Assembly: GCA_037893225.1 (NCBI GenBank)
Contig: JAZGUH010000155.1
Location: 1 to 64,000, forward strand
Length of the DNA stretch: 64,000 bases
Source: Hippasteria phrygiana
Lineage: Eukaryota; Echinodermata; Asteroidea; Valvatida; Goniasteridae
Direction of reading: 5' to 3'
Positions 46,601 through 61,600 of this stretch are shown piece by piece. Every line of letters begins with the position of its first letter. Positions within the stretch are counted from its first letter, which is position 1. The notes under the pieces are model-generated. The model was not told the origin of the DNA. It was given only the letters and a program-made list of their open reading frames with translations, and did not search any database. A program made the translations under genes and the position numbers.

Positions 46601-49600
46601 TGGTGCAATCTAAGGCTTTCAGGTATAATTTTCATAACAAAAATATTCATAGGTAGGATGCTGCATTCCTTCTAGGCAACTCTTGCCTTGTCAATTATTG
46701 CAGTGCACTTTATTTAGACACCTTCTTTGCTCACAAAAGAATGTTGGGAACAAAAAGTTCCAGACTTAAATTAGGTTTTGTCAAGAGCTTTGATTTAATT
46801 ACATTTTTAATTTTAACCACAATTTCAGAAAAACAATATTGGCTATCAATTTTGCTTATTACGCACATTGCGCTATAAACAATCTTGCACTGTGTCTCAC
46901 ACGAACAACATGCCTGACTCAGCGCGCAGCAGCCACATCGCCCCCGTGCATTGACCCACGTACCTCTTGCACCGAGCCGATAAATTTACAGTTTTCCCGG
47001 AGTTGTGTACTTTATACCATGAATGCTTGGTCCAACCGCTTTTCATCAGATATGGTGATTTTTGTCAGTAGTCTTTACAAAAATGTGAATATTTCATTGT
47101 GACTGCATGCTTAAATTGTCCTCATATTGTGTTCAAAATTTGACGTTCAATTACGAGTATTGGCAGTCACTTTCAATCGCTTTTGTCGTGGTAATATCCA
47201 ATAATACTAACAGTTTGGCTAAGGACTGAGTATGCTTGAATAATGCATATCAACTTTACAATACGTGGAGCCGGAGCCAGTCCAAATGACAGCGCGGTTG
47301 GTACATGGTAGTCAACTAAATGTACATGCTACAGGTAGGTAAAGCACACGTGCATTGTATGATTTATATACAGTGGATTCGCCTTCCGTTAGTTTATGTG
47401 ATTACACATACATTGTACATTGCAATGTTCTGGGCCATGGGGAGTTGCGATGTTTTCATTTTGGTCGATTATGCATGTGCGTGGCATTATAGAAAGACGT
47501 GATACAGGAAAACAAAATAGTAAGCAGGAACGAATTTTTATTTTATTTCAAAACACGTTCAGCTTCATTGTTGTATGGGCTGTCCCGAATATACCGAATA
47601 TTCGATCGTCAAGCGAATATTCAAATACCATTTTACTAGTTCGAATATTCGAAAAGATATATATGCACGTACAGATACGATTCTGATGCTATTTTAATAG
47701 AAAAGCTACGGCGTTTAGCAGTGTCAAATGCCGTATTTTTGTCAATCGCAATTTTTTGTGGACGGAAGTTTATTGTTCCTGTCGATAAAACCCTTGATAC
47801 AACAGGGGCATGCAAAACAAATGCTGTTTGAACGGTCCATAATATCAATCGCCATACGTAAAACACCGGCATGCTTTTACGTGGAATGTTTTTTTTACCG
47901 GTGTGGCATGCACTGAAAAACTTGATCGGCGAGTATCGAATATTTGAATATTCGGTCAAACCCAGTTTTGAATATTCGAATAGTAAATTATTCGAATAGT
48001 AAAATATTCGAAAATTAACAGCCCTAATTGTTGTAAGATCTGATACCTGAAAATTCCACCAAAAGTTGGAAAAATCTCATCCCTGACCAGCACAGGGTTG
48101 AAAAAAAAAACGAACTGGAAAGCGGGAGTAACTTGTCGGCAAGTCAAAAGAGCTTTTCTTTTCTTTTTTTCCTTTCTTTTTTATTGAAAAGTAAATTTCG
48201 ATTTTCAATATTTTACCTTGACCCACCAACCAAATAAAAAAAAAATTTTAAACATTGAAAATGTTGAATGGCCCCTTAGTAAAATGGTCAAGTCCAACAA
48301 AAGGTTCCCTTGCAAGTCCTATACATAACGCACCATGTTTCTTTTACTACATCAACTTACCAAGTAATTTGAGGCAGCAGTTTTGGAAAATGATATCTGA
48401 TGTAGTAAATTCCTTGAGCTACATGTACCTTGTCACATTGTTAACTAACCATCCCAGATCCTTCACAATTCACCATGTGGTTTCAGAGGATTTTACAGGA
48501 TTGGCGACTGAAGAGACACTATTACTTTACAAAGGATTAGTTTTCCCACGAAAGTTCAAGTACAAAGAACATGCTTTTGGGTTACTCCAAAAAGCCACAG
48601 GGTTCAACCACTCAGGATCGATAGGGGTTTTCCTAAACTTTGAAGCCTATGAATGCTCATCCAACCCAGGTAGGGGTAGGGAGCGGGAATTAGGTTTTGA
48701 CCTCTAACTAACCTTGACCCTTCTGGATGACATCGATGACATCCTCTCGTTGCATCTGTTCTAGGTAGGAGACCATCATCTCCAGAGAGAGAGCTGTGTT
48801 GCCACTGTTCTGAATCCAATCCAGTATAAGGATGAGGGCGGGGTTCAGTTCGTCTTGAAACTTCTCAATCTTGGCCTTCTTGTACCCTGGAGAGTGAAGA
48901 CAGATCACCATAGTAAATTTTGTTTTCCTTTTTATTATAAATGAGCTGCTAGAACAGGGGCATTTGAAATTTAAACATTTTTTAAAAGCTTGAAAATGTT
49001 TACTAAAAAGAATGACAAATAGCAAAATCATGAACGTTTGTAACATTGGTTTTTGTTAACCCCTTGCGTACAGATGACGCCAAATGGCACAAAAAAAAAA
49101 ACAGTGGCACCAGGCCGGATGACGCCATTTGTGCAGTTTCAATCCATTGTTGGATTATTGTATATGTTACACTTGACTGCACAAGCACATTGTGGCCGTT
49201 TCGCTTGGCTGCACAGGCCGCCCCGGCACCTCACTACGATAACCGTACTCAAGGGGTTAAAGATGTTAACATTTTCCTACAAGGTAATCTGAAGCTACAA
49301 CTATCATACAAGCAAAATCATGTACAAAGAAGATTTCAAAATTGAAGACATATTTAACCTCTCCATTTTCAAAAGGCCAGAATATCTAATGTGTGACAAG
49401 CTCATTTTGTTTGCATAGTGTTTCACATAAACAGTCAACCCTCATATTAAATGAGGTGACTGGGACCAGCCAAATTAATTTGTCAAGCAGGTCTGTTGTA
49501 AGTAGACTGCAAAAACAAAGAATTTAAGAGATTGGGACTTCAGAATTTGCTCTTTATGAGATGATTTTGTTACAAGAATGCTCTTTCTATTGAGTGTTGA

Positions 49601-52600
49601 CTGTAATGGTTAAATATTCTATTTTAAGGATCAATTAATAACAAGACTTGAATCAAGACCTAATTTCATTACTTCTGCTAACCGGCAAATTATTTGTAAC
49701 CACCATTCTGTGGTTACAACACCAGCAAAGATATGATCTACTAAACCATGCAGGCAAAGCATCCTTACTTATGGGATGTATGCATTCTCACAAGCCAAAA
49801 TTCATTGTTACCTGTGAAATATGCTAACAGCACACAATTCTCTACTTCAGTTAGCAGGGATTCTTTGCACGAAATTAGGCCTGTGATGTTTCTGAGTGGA
49901 GGGAAAGGGTTAGAGATTAATGCACTTACCTAGTTTTGTAGCCAGTGCGAGCCAGTCCGCTCCCTCGCAGCCTGAATTCAGCAGCTTGCTTGCAGCCTTG
50001 ACCCAAGGTGGAATGTTCTCTTCGGTTATCTTGTCTTTGCGGCTGGGGTTGCTTAAAGTCAAAGGCACTGGGTACAAGAGACATTGAATATCAGAATGTT
50101 TGGCAATTGCTATAACCCCTGGTCAACCAAAAACTACTCCGGACATATTAACTCAGGGGAAAAAACACAGTACATGTAGAAAGTGACTATAGAGATTATT
50201 ACAGGAGCCGTGAAAAGGTTTGGTATAGCAAAGGATTTTTCTTTGAATGTTAGTGTTTGGTATAATGGTGTTTGTAATCGTGAGCATTCTACTGTATACA
50301 TGGTACAAAGGTAACAATTTTTGACACTTGACTGTAAGCAACCTCGCAAAATAGCAACTAAGTCACGCCACTAAGTCACATATGTGTAAATTGGCCAATC
50401 TTAACCCTCCAAAATCCACCCTTTCATGTCCAAATTATTTTTCTTACACTAAATTTTACATTATAGATTGGGCCAGGACGAATGGAACTTCACACGATTG
50501 AGGAAAATAGAGTCCTGCCACTATTATTTTACATGGCGCCTGATGTCTCTTAAAAGTTTAACGTATAAAGAATGTACTGACATTGGGGCGGGGCACAAAA
50601 TACTTTATCTCTCGCATAATTATTTTAATTTGGATGATAATTTCATGCATATTTAAAAAAATAAAAAATATTTAGATGCATTACTGGTTTTAGATGCATT
50701 ACTGTTCAATGATTTTATGTACCCCTGTATTGATTTTTTACTATAATGGACCACTTTTGTGATAAATGGCTACCATCTTTAAATAAAGTCCTGTAAGTTT
50801 ACCTATGGTGGGTTTATCCTTAGGGAACCACTTCCTGAAAGTGCTTGTCTTGACCTGCCGGTGCTCGCACATGACAAAGCTGCTTGCTAGGCACTCATCC
50901 AGGTTCAGGAAGTGGAGGCACATTGGTCGCTTGCACCCCTCAGAACCATGCAGGCTGCAGCGCTTGCTGCAAGGGCAGGTCACAGAGAAGCGGTGGGTCA
51001 AGCGTTTCATCCAGGAGGCCCGCAGGTCGGTCAGGGCAGAGTCCAAGAAGTTACGTACCTGAAAGAAACACAGACCATGGGGTTATGGTGTCGGGGGTTT
51101 GAACATTGCCAGGGGATCATAGTGCTTGTGTTCTTGGGCAAGACACTTTACTGCAATTGCCTGTCTCCTGGAGAACAGATTACAGTGATGTTGAACTGCA
51201 GCATGAAATTTATTACATGGCATATTAAGTATTCATCCCCATTCTTGAAGGCCTTCTCATACAAAAAAGCAATTAATCTCTTTTAAAAAAGTAAAAACAC
51301 CCAACTTTTCCAACCAATCTGTGCAGTTCAAGAGGTTCTATATGCGTGTGCGTGCATGTCCTGTTCAAAGGTTGGTGTGGGCAAACGCTCAGTGGCTTGT
51401 CGATCATGTGTACATGTATGTGCACAAAGTCGTACTTTCCCAATACTTCCGAGGACAATGCTTTGTGTTTCCTATTGTTCCTTTAATATAACCCAACCCC
51501 ATAGACTAAGCACATACTTCTACTTACGAGGACCGATTTCAACAAAAGACTTGACTTGCGAGGACTGAAAGGTTTCTTTGTATTTCCTTTCTCCTCGGAA
51601 GTATATACAGAACATATACACACAATGCATGAGTGCTGTGTCATGTGTGCCTCAAATGCATTACGTACCATCAACTTAGAACAACCACTTTGTAGCTTCA
51701 AACAACTCACATACTCTGCATATCCACGTGGCACTGTTCTAGGTATTTGTTAATAATAATTAAACAAAGGGTAGATTGCACCATGTGCAAGTGCTAGATC
51801 TTCAGAGATGCAGAATGTTATCCACAGTTCAACTAAAACCCTGCCTTTCTGATTCTGCATTTTATTTCTTTGCTGGAGAGACTTTGCGCTCAGCAGCAAT
51901 ACAGTTTTGGCCCCAAGTACTGTTCCCAACTCCCTTTCTTACCTTGGCACAGGCCTTCTGGCCAACTGGTCCCTTAGACGACATCCTCCTCGAGCCTCCT
52001 TCATCCAGTCTCTCTACTTTCATCACCGTCACCTTTTGAGAAAATTTTGAAGTCATAATTGAGGATATCCTGTGTCTGTAGTTACTAATAAATACCTAGG
52101 ACAGTTTCTCTATTCCTATTGGTTTAGAGGCACTCACATGAGTGTGTTCAAATCTCTAACACTGGCTGGGAGATGATTGAATATAAAGCATGGGAATAAG
52201 TTGTGCTCAGCAACTACGCCTTCAGTCAATGCTTTATAAGTAATCATGCCCCCTCCTTTCCCCTGCCCCCTTCCCCCTCCCAATCCCCCCACACTCCCCC
52301 CCCCCAGCCATAATATGCTAAAGACTGGCCCAAGGTTATCACACATGATTTATCTGCTTATTTAAGATGGGTTTTCTTAAAGAGCCTGATGATAGGTACA
52401 TGTACTTTATACTGCCTTGCAAGAATCTAAAAGTAGTCAACAAAATACCAAAGCATTCACATTTTTCACATGGCATTAAAAACAAAGTTTTCATAATTTG
52501 ATAAAAAAAGATCATTCAATTAATTTTTGAGTTTACACAATCATTTTTTTTAAATGTGTAATTTAGTATGGTTCCTGTCACAGCAGGATTTTAACATATG

Positions 52601-55600
52601 ATATCAACTCAAAATCCTTTTAAGAAGGGCCTTGTAAAAGGCTTAACTCTGTGGTGTGCCATGGCGCTGTTTTGTTAAGTAGATCACCATGGTGTAACAG
52701 TGCATGTATATTGTCATAGCACACCGCAGGGTTAACCAGTTCGCGTTGGAGGACGTGTTCATACGATCTGGCTGTTTCTATACACGGGCACGGCTGACGG
52801 GTAAAAATGTCAAGCTTGCCTCGACTCACCTCCGGGTGACGTCTCAACACGCTAATCCCTCATTTGTTTTGTACACACACACAAAATCCGAGAAGTCTGT
52901 GGAGGCGGACCGTGTGTTGAACTTGAACTTGGCCGCTGTGGACAGCCTGTTCTACAATTTACGCTCCGGTGGGTGCACCCGGAGTATTGAAATATATGAG
53001 GTTTCGGCAAGAAATATTGTACAAATACTGTTGAAAAATGACTCTTGCAAATCGGTATTTGTGGCGTTTGGCTGTATATCAGAAGTTGGCTGCTATATTT
53101 TGCGTTTTTGGAAAATAGGAATTTTCGGCAAAAATAATCCCGGCGCGAACTGGTTAAAGAGGATGTTGATTGCTGATAGAAGTCTGCGTCATTTTGTAGT
53201 TTTGTGTAGATTGTGTATTGTAAAATGAAACAGCAAATTGTTTCTAGCGCAGCATAGCCGGGTGCAAGTAGTTGCTGCGGGCAGCAAACAAATCTGACGT
53301 CATAACACGAACTCCCCTTTTGTGCCTAGTGCTATACATAAAACTACAAATTTCTCAGCAATCAACATCCTCTTTAATGTGACATTAATACCAGTAAAAC
53401 AGCATTAATTTCATATTACTTTTTCCCAGGACATTTGTAGTAATTACAAGGGCAATTGCAAAATTTGGGGTCTTATGTCAATGCAATTTTTCATATTCAT
53501 GTACCAAATCATGATGTCACCAGGGATAGAATAGTCTCGTCTCCATAACATTGTGTACAAAAAATATCAAACTGTTTCTTGAAAATGCATCCACGATAGT
53601 TCATTTCCACATTATACAGCTCGTTTGAAATCCATTTCTAGCCAACATTTCTTCAAAACACTGTTGGTTTTATTTTAGAGGAATGATTTTTGTACTGTTG
53701 GCATGCTCTTTCAACAAGAAAGTCCTTCTACTACCTAACAAAAACATTACCCTCTGGCATGACTATTTTGAAAACCAAATTTCTTTTTAACGTCACATAA
53801 AAACCGAGTATAAATGATGTTGATTAGAACAGAGATTTTTCTCTTTTTGCCTATCCCGACGTAATAAATGATGTTCCTGCTGAGAAAACATGGTTTGTGA
53901 AAACAATGTTGAATTTATTGCACGGTACCTTCTATTCTTAAATTACCTTAAGTCTTGCAAATCGCACTGGCGCCATCTCCAAGACGAAATTATGCTGCTC
54001 ATCGACAAAGAACCGGGCCTGCCGAAAGGTCAGCTTGGGGGGCTGGTCCCCATGCTCTTGGGACCAGCCAGAGGCACGGACTACCAGGCGATGGAACAAG
54101 CCAACTGCAAATAGGGGTATGCATTTGATATTTGGTAAAAAAAAAAGTAAGGCAACTGCTTTCTTTCTCCAAAATATTCCATAAAACCAAGAGGAAGAGA
54201 CGACTTTCCTCTCGAGCTGATCTTCTGCATGTTTTGAATGATTTGGTGGACTCTAGAGAGTTGAAGCCATCTTGACGAAAAAGGTGTTCCTCTTGGGAAA
54301 AAAGAACGACTAGGAGGATCTAAAAATGGAAGCGAAAAAGGGCCGCCTCCTTCCCTTTTTTAAAAAGGCAAGGGGTCATATTTTTTGTTGGCCTAAATTG
54401 GCCCAATACTCTGCCGCAAGTGAAACCAAGGCAATATTTTTAAGCAGTGAGACCAAGCCAGTGGACTTCTTACCTGGTAAGAAGCCCCCAAAGGTGATGT
54501 AGAAGACCACAGCATTCTTGGCATCAGTCACTAAATCTTCTCGGTTGGTTAGTTCCTTGAGACACAATGGCATGTAGTACAACATCTGCCAAGGTTGAAT
54601 ATCAAATTGGAACTGATAACTCATTGAACAGCTAGGTAAAGTGAGAAGTATAGACAAATTTGTACACTTCTGGGTTTGAAAGCGAGGCTCATTCACGTCC
54701 ATTTAGTACAATTTATACACAGTAAAATTTTGAAAGTCCAGGGTATCTGCACATTTCAGAAAGTCAAATTTAAGACTTGTTAAGAACTTTTTAATGCTAC
54801 CCTGAACAAAATTTAAGACCAACTAGAGATCATTTGTGCTCGTCGGTCTGACCACTTTAGCATTTTCTGTGTTTTTCATGAAAGTGACCAATACTGACCA
54901 CTTGCTGATTTTTCACATTAATTTGTAATTTGTGTAGACGCCATCACGGTGTAATTGCCCATTTGTGCATTCATCGATCAACAAAAATTAAGAAAAAGAA
55001 ACATTTTCTGCATTTTTATGGAAATGACCACTGCTGACCACCCAAATATGGGTAAAATCGGCTGAAGAATGTGGCAGAAGAAGCCACTTTTTTATTTTCA
55101 CCAAATGACCGCTAGTGACCACTAGCTTATAGGTGACCTTTAGACAAATTCTGCAACTGATGCAACTGACCAAGTTTGGCTGTCATCGAATGAAGACTGT
55201 GGGAGAAGTATTTTGTAATTTTCAATAAAATGACCCGAGTGACCACTACAAGTAGGTGACTTTTGACCCCGATCTGACCATACCCCATATGAACCTTGGG
55301 TCATTTGTCAATATGGCCAAGTTTGGTTGAAATCGGATTAAGCGTTTGGGAGAAGAAGCATTTTTACTTATCATTGGAAAGAAGAAACAGCTCAAATACA
55401 GTGCCTTTAATAGTCGTTCCGACGACTAATGTAAAGAAAGAAATCGGACGAATACAATATATATCAGCGTGCTTCGCATGGCTGATATAATGACACCAGA
55501 CAACTCTTTCAGTTTACAGACATGTCAAATGTGTTTATTTAAAAGTAATCAAAACAAATACCCCAAAAACATTCCTTCTTTCATATTTGCACTTTATGTT

Positions 55601-58600
55601 TCTTTTTTCCCAAAGTAAACTTTAGTTCAGGCCCTAGCCCACAGATGTTCACTGCGTATTTTCCTTGCATTTCTTGGAAAAATGATTTTTAGAAATAAAT
55701 GCATAAATAAATACACAAATAAATAAAAAGTTTAAATAAAACAATATAAAAATATTTCTTCAAACAATCCACAAGGGAAACTGACTAGGTAAATTTGAAT
55801 ACATTTTCAAAGTGAACAAAGAAACTGGCAGGAGCGGGATTCGAACCTGCGACCTCTGGGTTACCGTACCGTAGCTCTACCAACTAAGCCATCCTGCCCC
55901 ATGTTGGCGGTCTCGCAAATTGTCATAATCTTTGTTCGGGTGGGCGCTAGTCAGAAGTCATAAACCCAGAATGCCGTATAGCCAGGGATCACACCCAATT
56001 TTACGATACAACATAGGAAGCGACATTAGTACGGTAACCCAGAGGTCGCAGGTTCGAATCCCGCTTCTGCCAGTTTCTTTGTTCACTTTGAAAATAAAAA
56101 TATTTCTATCTGCTTCCCTATTTTAACGGCCCGACCATTAAGTTATTATCAACAACTTATTAAAAAAGTTTTACGAAAACACCTTTTTCAACAACCTTTT
56201 ACGTCAAAAACACTCGCAACAATTTTGCTGTCCGTGTTATTTTGTTCGTTTGCCTTCTTCATTCGTTTTTTTCAGAAATTTTATATTTCGTCCCAATATC
56301 CGATCATCCGCTTCGCGGTGCCGGTCAAGCACCCATGCATGCAGCGATGTTAGTCTGGTTTCAGCCGCTGTGTGATCGTTATTTACGAGCTGATGGATAT
56401 GGGAAAATTCATTACTCGCCAAGTCCATTTTTTTAAGACCTTCGAGAACTCAATTTAATACTTTTTAATGCTTTTTAAGGCCTTAAATTTGGATAATTCA
56501 ATTTAAGACTTTAAAAGACTTTTTAAAGACCCGCGGACACCCTGAAGTCGCTGATCGAGTTGTCTAAAAACAATCTAATGCAGGTAAGTTTATTTGAGAA
56601 TCATTGTTCTGTGAAATAGTTGAACATCATGTTAATTAAGAATGATGAACAAGTAGCGCTTGACAATGCCGACCGTGCGCTACGCTGTCATTTGCCGTGA
56701 TTTATTCATGCATGAATGGATTTGTTGAATAGCACTGCTTGTTTAGTAGAGTTGTAATCAAGTCAATCACAAGTCATCACAAGTCACTTCACAATTCTGG
56801 TCTCAAGCCATGTAACAAGTGTATAACAAAAGCATTCCTTTGTCATTGTTCATCCCATGTAGCTTTTGACCCGCCTTTTGATCCGCCTTTTGATCTGCCT
56901 TGATTACACTGAGAGCCTCGCTTTCAGTCCAGACTGTGCAGATGAGGCTATGTAAAATTCTTCTATACAATACACAAAATTTGAACAATTCCTACACCAA
57001 CCCAACCACTATCAAGGTATAATCATCTGAACGGGCAAGCCAGAGTTTGTTTGCAATTGCAAGGGTCTACACAGACTCCTTGAGCAGTGAGATAACTGCA
57101 GGCACTCAGTGTCACTTTTTCATATAACAGATTGTGCTGATCTTAAACTACTGCATAACATCTGATCTAATACATCTAATAAGCTGATATCCAGGGATAA
57201 TAATTGTAAGGCAGTAAAATATTTCTGTTTACCACTATAATACTTTTTATTGTTATTTTTCTTTAACCCTAACCCCCTAGGCCCTTATTGCTAGGAACCA
57301 TCCTCAATCCTCCAAAATCCTCCTGTGCTTCAATCACCATTCCTCCTCAATCCTCCAAAATCCTCCGTGCTTCAATCACCATTCCTCCTCAATCCTCCAA
57401 AATCCTCCGGTGCTTCAATCACCATTCCTCCTCAATCTTACAAAATCCTCCAAAACCACCATGAGGATTTTGGAGGATTGAGGGTTAGGGTTAATGATTT
57501 ATTATTTTTTTTTTACTATTTTAATCAGTTATCTTTTTTACATGTTTCAATCATCTCAATTTAATCTTTTTCATTTTTCTATCTCCATTTATTAATTGAT
57601 TTATTCTTTCATTCTTTATTTGTTGTGGAGGTACAATGTAGTACGAGTGGGGGACACTAAGGGTCCAGGGGATAAATTAATTTATGACCACTGAGGGCCT
57701 AGGATGGGGCTATCCTTCCCCAACTCACCTGTCCCTTGGGTTTGTGGTCTCGGCACAGTAGATCAAACTTCTCCAACAGTCCAAGCAGGGCTGGCTTCTG
57801 TTCCAGTGTGTCTGCCCAGAGATAGTCTACCAGCCTGTCCTCTAAGACTCCCTGCTCTTGCAGCCTCTTCCAAGATGGAGCAAACTAAAAGGGGCCATGA
57901 GAAAATGGAGCAATGGGAAAACTGACTGGAAGAGGACAATAAAGGTCTCATGAGATCTTGGTCTCAAGTGCACGATTAAAGTCTATAACTGGCCATTTCA
58001 GGGGTGTAACAATACCACTTTTACATGATACATAAATGTACCACAATACTTGGGTCACGATATAATATGGACGATACTATATAAGTATCACGATGTACAT
58101 AGCACGAATATGAACAATTATTAAAATGACATTCATGTACTTTCACTGACTACATGAAAGATAGACAATAGACAATACACATTTAAGGGCGGAAGGGAAT
58201 AAGATTTTACTCTGTGCGGTGCGAGCCGCCGCAGTATACATGTAGCTTAGTTTTTATTTCTAGCCAGAGTTTTTTCCCCACTATCCACACAGTGTGGAGT
58301 GGTGCCCAGACCTGACCAGACCTCAGTTCATTAACAATAGCCTTTCAGTATGGCTAGTGAACTTTGTTTTAAAAGGTTTTATTTGTTTGTTTAAGAGATT
58401 GCTTTTATTGTAGAGCCCACCAAAAAAGAAAACAAATGATGATAAAATGGCCCCAATTGACCAGTGCAATCCAAAGTTATAGCCAAATATATGTCGCTCA
58501 AAATGATATTATTTTGTATAGGAAATGTGTACGAAAATGGTCAATTTTTGTGAAACTGAATAAAAAGGCATATTTAAACACGTCAAAGTGTAAATAAACA

Positions 58601-61600
58601 CTTTAGTAACCTTTAACTTGGTTTTTTTTCCCATTGTTTTCCAGAAATACTATTGGTTCCAGTTGGTTTTGAGTTGTTAAAAATCATAATGTGCAATAAA
58701 ATAGACGTAAAAAATGTAATTTTACACCCAAAATTACTAACGGCAAGGTTGACAAATGACAAAGTCCAACCTAAAAAATACTGAAACAAAACGCCCCCAT
58801 CTAATACAAATAAAATAGAACATAAAGCTACACGCGTGTGGGAGTGGGTATGATCCATTTTTTTTACTACAGGGTAGAAAATTTAAATCCCACAATGGGG
58901 TAGAAGCTCCTGTTAAATTTATCAGGAAAATGATAATAAATTTCATTAACAATAAACATAATACATCAGGTATGACCTTGATTTGAAAGGGATTTGGCTG
59001 TATACTGGGACAACCGCATGAATTCAATTTTTTTTTTTTGAATGTCGTCAAGCCCGTCGACATCACATACATGTAGATAGGCACACACAATTGCGTTGCG
59101 CAGCAAACCGCAGTCATGGCAGTGCCGAGCCAAAAAACCTATGGAGACAGCCCTGGCTACGCTGCTGCAAGGCAAGCGACAGCCACGTGTCACAGTCTGT
59201 GGATAGAGTAAAGGCTCACCGGCAGCAGGTGAGTGTAAATGTTATCCAATGGAAAGTGTTTGTGTATCATCTAGAAATAAACTGTCGCAAAAAAACCTGC
59301 TGTAATATCATCTTTTATATTTCTCCATTTCTCTGATGGTTTGAAAGATATGAAGACCCTGGAACAGTCGTTCCCACAAAAAAAACTACTATTACTTTTT
59401 TTCCAAATTGCAGTTATTCTGAATGATAGGCCAGCTTCAATAAGTCGGTTCCATGTGTCTTACAGTATGCCTTTTTTGATTGGTCAGTTGGTCTCGCGTA
59501 GCGCACAGTGCATTTTGCAATGGGACACTTTTGAGGCGCTGTTGGCAGTGGAGTAAGCAGAGATGCCAACCGGTTACAGTAGGGAGGATGACCACCCTGT
59601 CAGGAAGGTTTGATCAAATTTGCCATTTTGCCAAATTTGTAGTACAAATACATGTATACACTGCATGCTAATAATGCACTAGTGGTTTATCACTGTGATG
59701 AACAATAGTTACTGTTATGGCGAACAAAAGTCAACATTGTTCACAATACAATTTAGTTTTGACGTTTGTACTGTTGTAATAACTAAAACAATGCTAATAA
59801 CTTTGATTAAATCTCTGGTTAAATCTCACGAATATGCTCCAAATAATGTTGATTCAAGATTTCATGGAGCACATTACAAGTTTCTCTGGTTTTACAATTT
59901 ATGGCTTGTGACTTCTGTTATGTACAGAAATTTTGTGTGATGCATTAAACAGCCGTATGACAACCAGATACTAATCAATGCACTTATATGACCATCATGC
60001 ACAGACTGCGTGCATGCCATGATACAAGTTGCGCATAACTGTGCATGCAGTACGTAGCAGTGTATGGTCAGGCTGCTGAGCACTATACACAGCGCCCTTT
60101 GGTAGAGCCAGCTAAGACCCACAGACCGACCCTTCCTTCATACATGTACGTGTCTTCCTGATATCTTCAGGGTCCTGTCTGTTGATTTATAAACTATTTT
60201 GTGTTCTTGTTGCACTGCAAATGATGCTGCACCATCAGGACAATTGATACACGTAGTAGGTGCGTTATTTTTTAGCATACACAACCCCCATGCATTACTA
60301 ACATGAATACGTTACTAATTCTTCAGTTACTGACCTCCAAGTCATCCTTATCAGCTGCTGTGATCTTCATGAAGACCTCCACCAGCCAATGGGGTCGGAG
60401 GATGATCATGTTCTGCAGGGCAGCGTCAACAGCCCCTGGCTCCATGTTGTAGATAACTATGCCCAAATCATGGTAAAACTGTAGCATCGTGGCCATGCCC
60501 TGACTGGATGAGATGCCAACCTCACGTGCCAACTGTCGAACCTGAATAAGAATTACACACCCAAGATGAAATTGATTCCACGATTTGAGTCTCTCAAATT
60601 TAACACTTATTCACTTTAATTCAGCGTGGCCACTGCCAATATTCTTGTGACCTAGGTCATTCTGAAAACTGTATCGGGGTTGCAGTTTCAATACTGAAAA
60701 TGCTTACCCCTGATTCACACTTGAAATTCTCAACCCCCGCGCCACCCCCGAGATTGCTCATTACCTTAAGTGAGTTCAACCCTGGTCGGGACCAGGGTTG
60801 AAAATCTTGGTGATTTATTCCCATTGCGAACAATGGCACAAAGGTCACCAAAAGCGCGCACTATTTCGATCGATCTGCATATTGGCAATACGGGAATCAC
60901 ACGCATTCTGTTTACATGTACACTAAACATGCCCACGTTGGTGTGCAGCACGGCCGGGTACTGGTTATGTGCATTCTTTGCAAGCTTGTAAAAATGTATT
61001 GCTTCGTGTGTGGTATTGATTCCACCAGCAGGCACCATGTTTGTAACTATTGCACTGTGGGAAAAATCTCTATGCGCTTCCACTGATACTTCTGGGTAAT
61101 GTGAATACTACGCGTGTGCACCACTCGATAAGCGCTCACCATGTAGACTGCCTTGTTCAAGTGAGAAATTACCGTGCCGATCCCCGGGCGAACTCGCCCT
61201 GGGGCAAGATACACTGTAAGTATGGTTTAAGAAAAGCACGTGAGAATCAACGCGGGGTTGAACTCGGGGGTGAGCAATTGCCTGTCACCCCAGGGATGGA
61301 TACCCTAGTGTAAAAAGGCCTACTGTGAACTGTTTTTAAAATATCTACTGACACATAAAGGTATATCCAGAATAATTCTACCTAAAATATCATTGGTTAT
61401 TTGGTCATCTTTCTTAATTGGCCTTCAGTTTGTGCAGTGATTCACTTTTGCACACATCCCTGAAGGAAACACTGTGTTCCATGCCATTTAGACCAACAAG
61501 CAATTCTAACTTGCAGTTGGTGCTTCCACCAACCTTTTCACTGGGCAAGTAGTTGGTGCCGTTTTTGACCAGCTCGGCCATACTGTGCTCGAACCGGAGC

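Larger units (their letters stand above)
54738..56544. mobile_element. 1.8-kb composite element with CAGGGT(A/G)TC ends
   Basis: Left ccagggtatctgcacattt plus agtcaaatttaagactt; right aaagactttttaaagacccg plus cggacaccctg. The ends are inverted and of hAT type. It carries the tandem block 54840-55380 and the tRNA-like repeat 55755-56100 as later or internal sequences. No transposase is seen. Confidence 0.65.

Noticed and set aside
48255..48707. 150-codon open frame on the + strand
   Set aside because: It runs antisense into the ROCO intron and exon 48713-48886 border, with no family resemblance or splice context.
52704..53228. 174-codon open frame on the + strand
   Set aside because: It crosses two TTAA MITEs inside a ROCO intron and resembles no family.
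58613..59117. Overlapping - strand frames of 81 and 126 codons as extra ROCO exons
   Set aside because: No suitable splice phase; the COR sequence is already continuous from 60335 to 57884.
61414..61533. Extension of the first ROCO exon to the end of its open frame
   Set aside because: It breaks the COR spacing between YLPSEK and the VRQLAREVGIS segment; the donor AAG|gttggt keeps phase.
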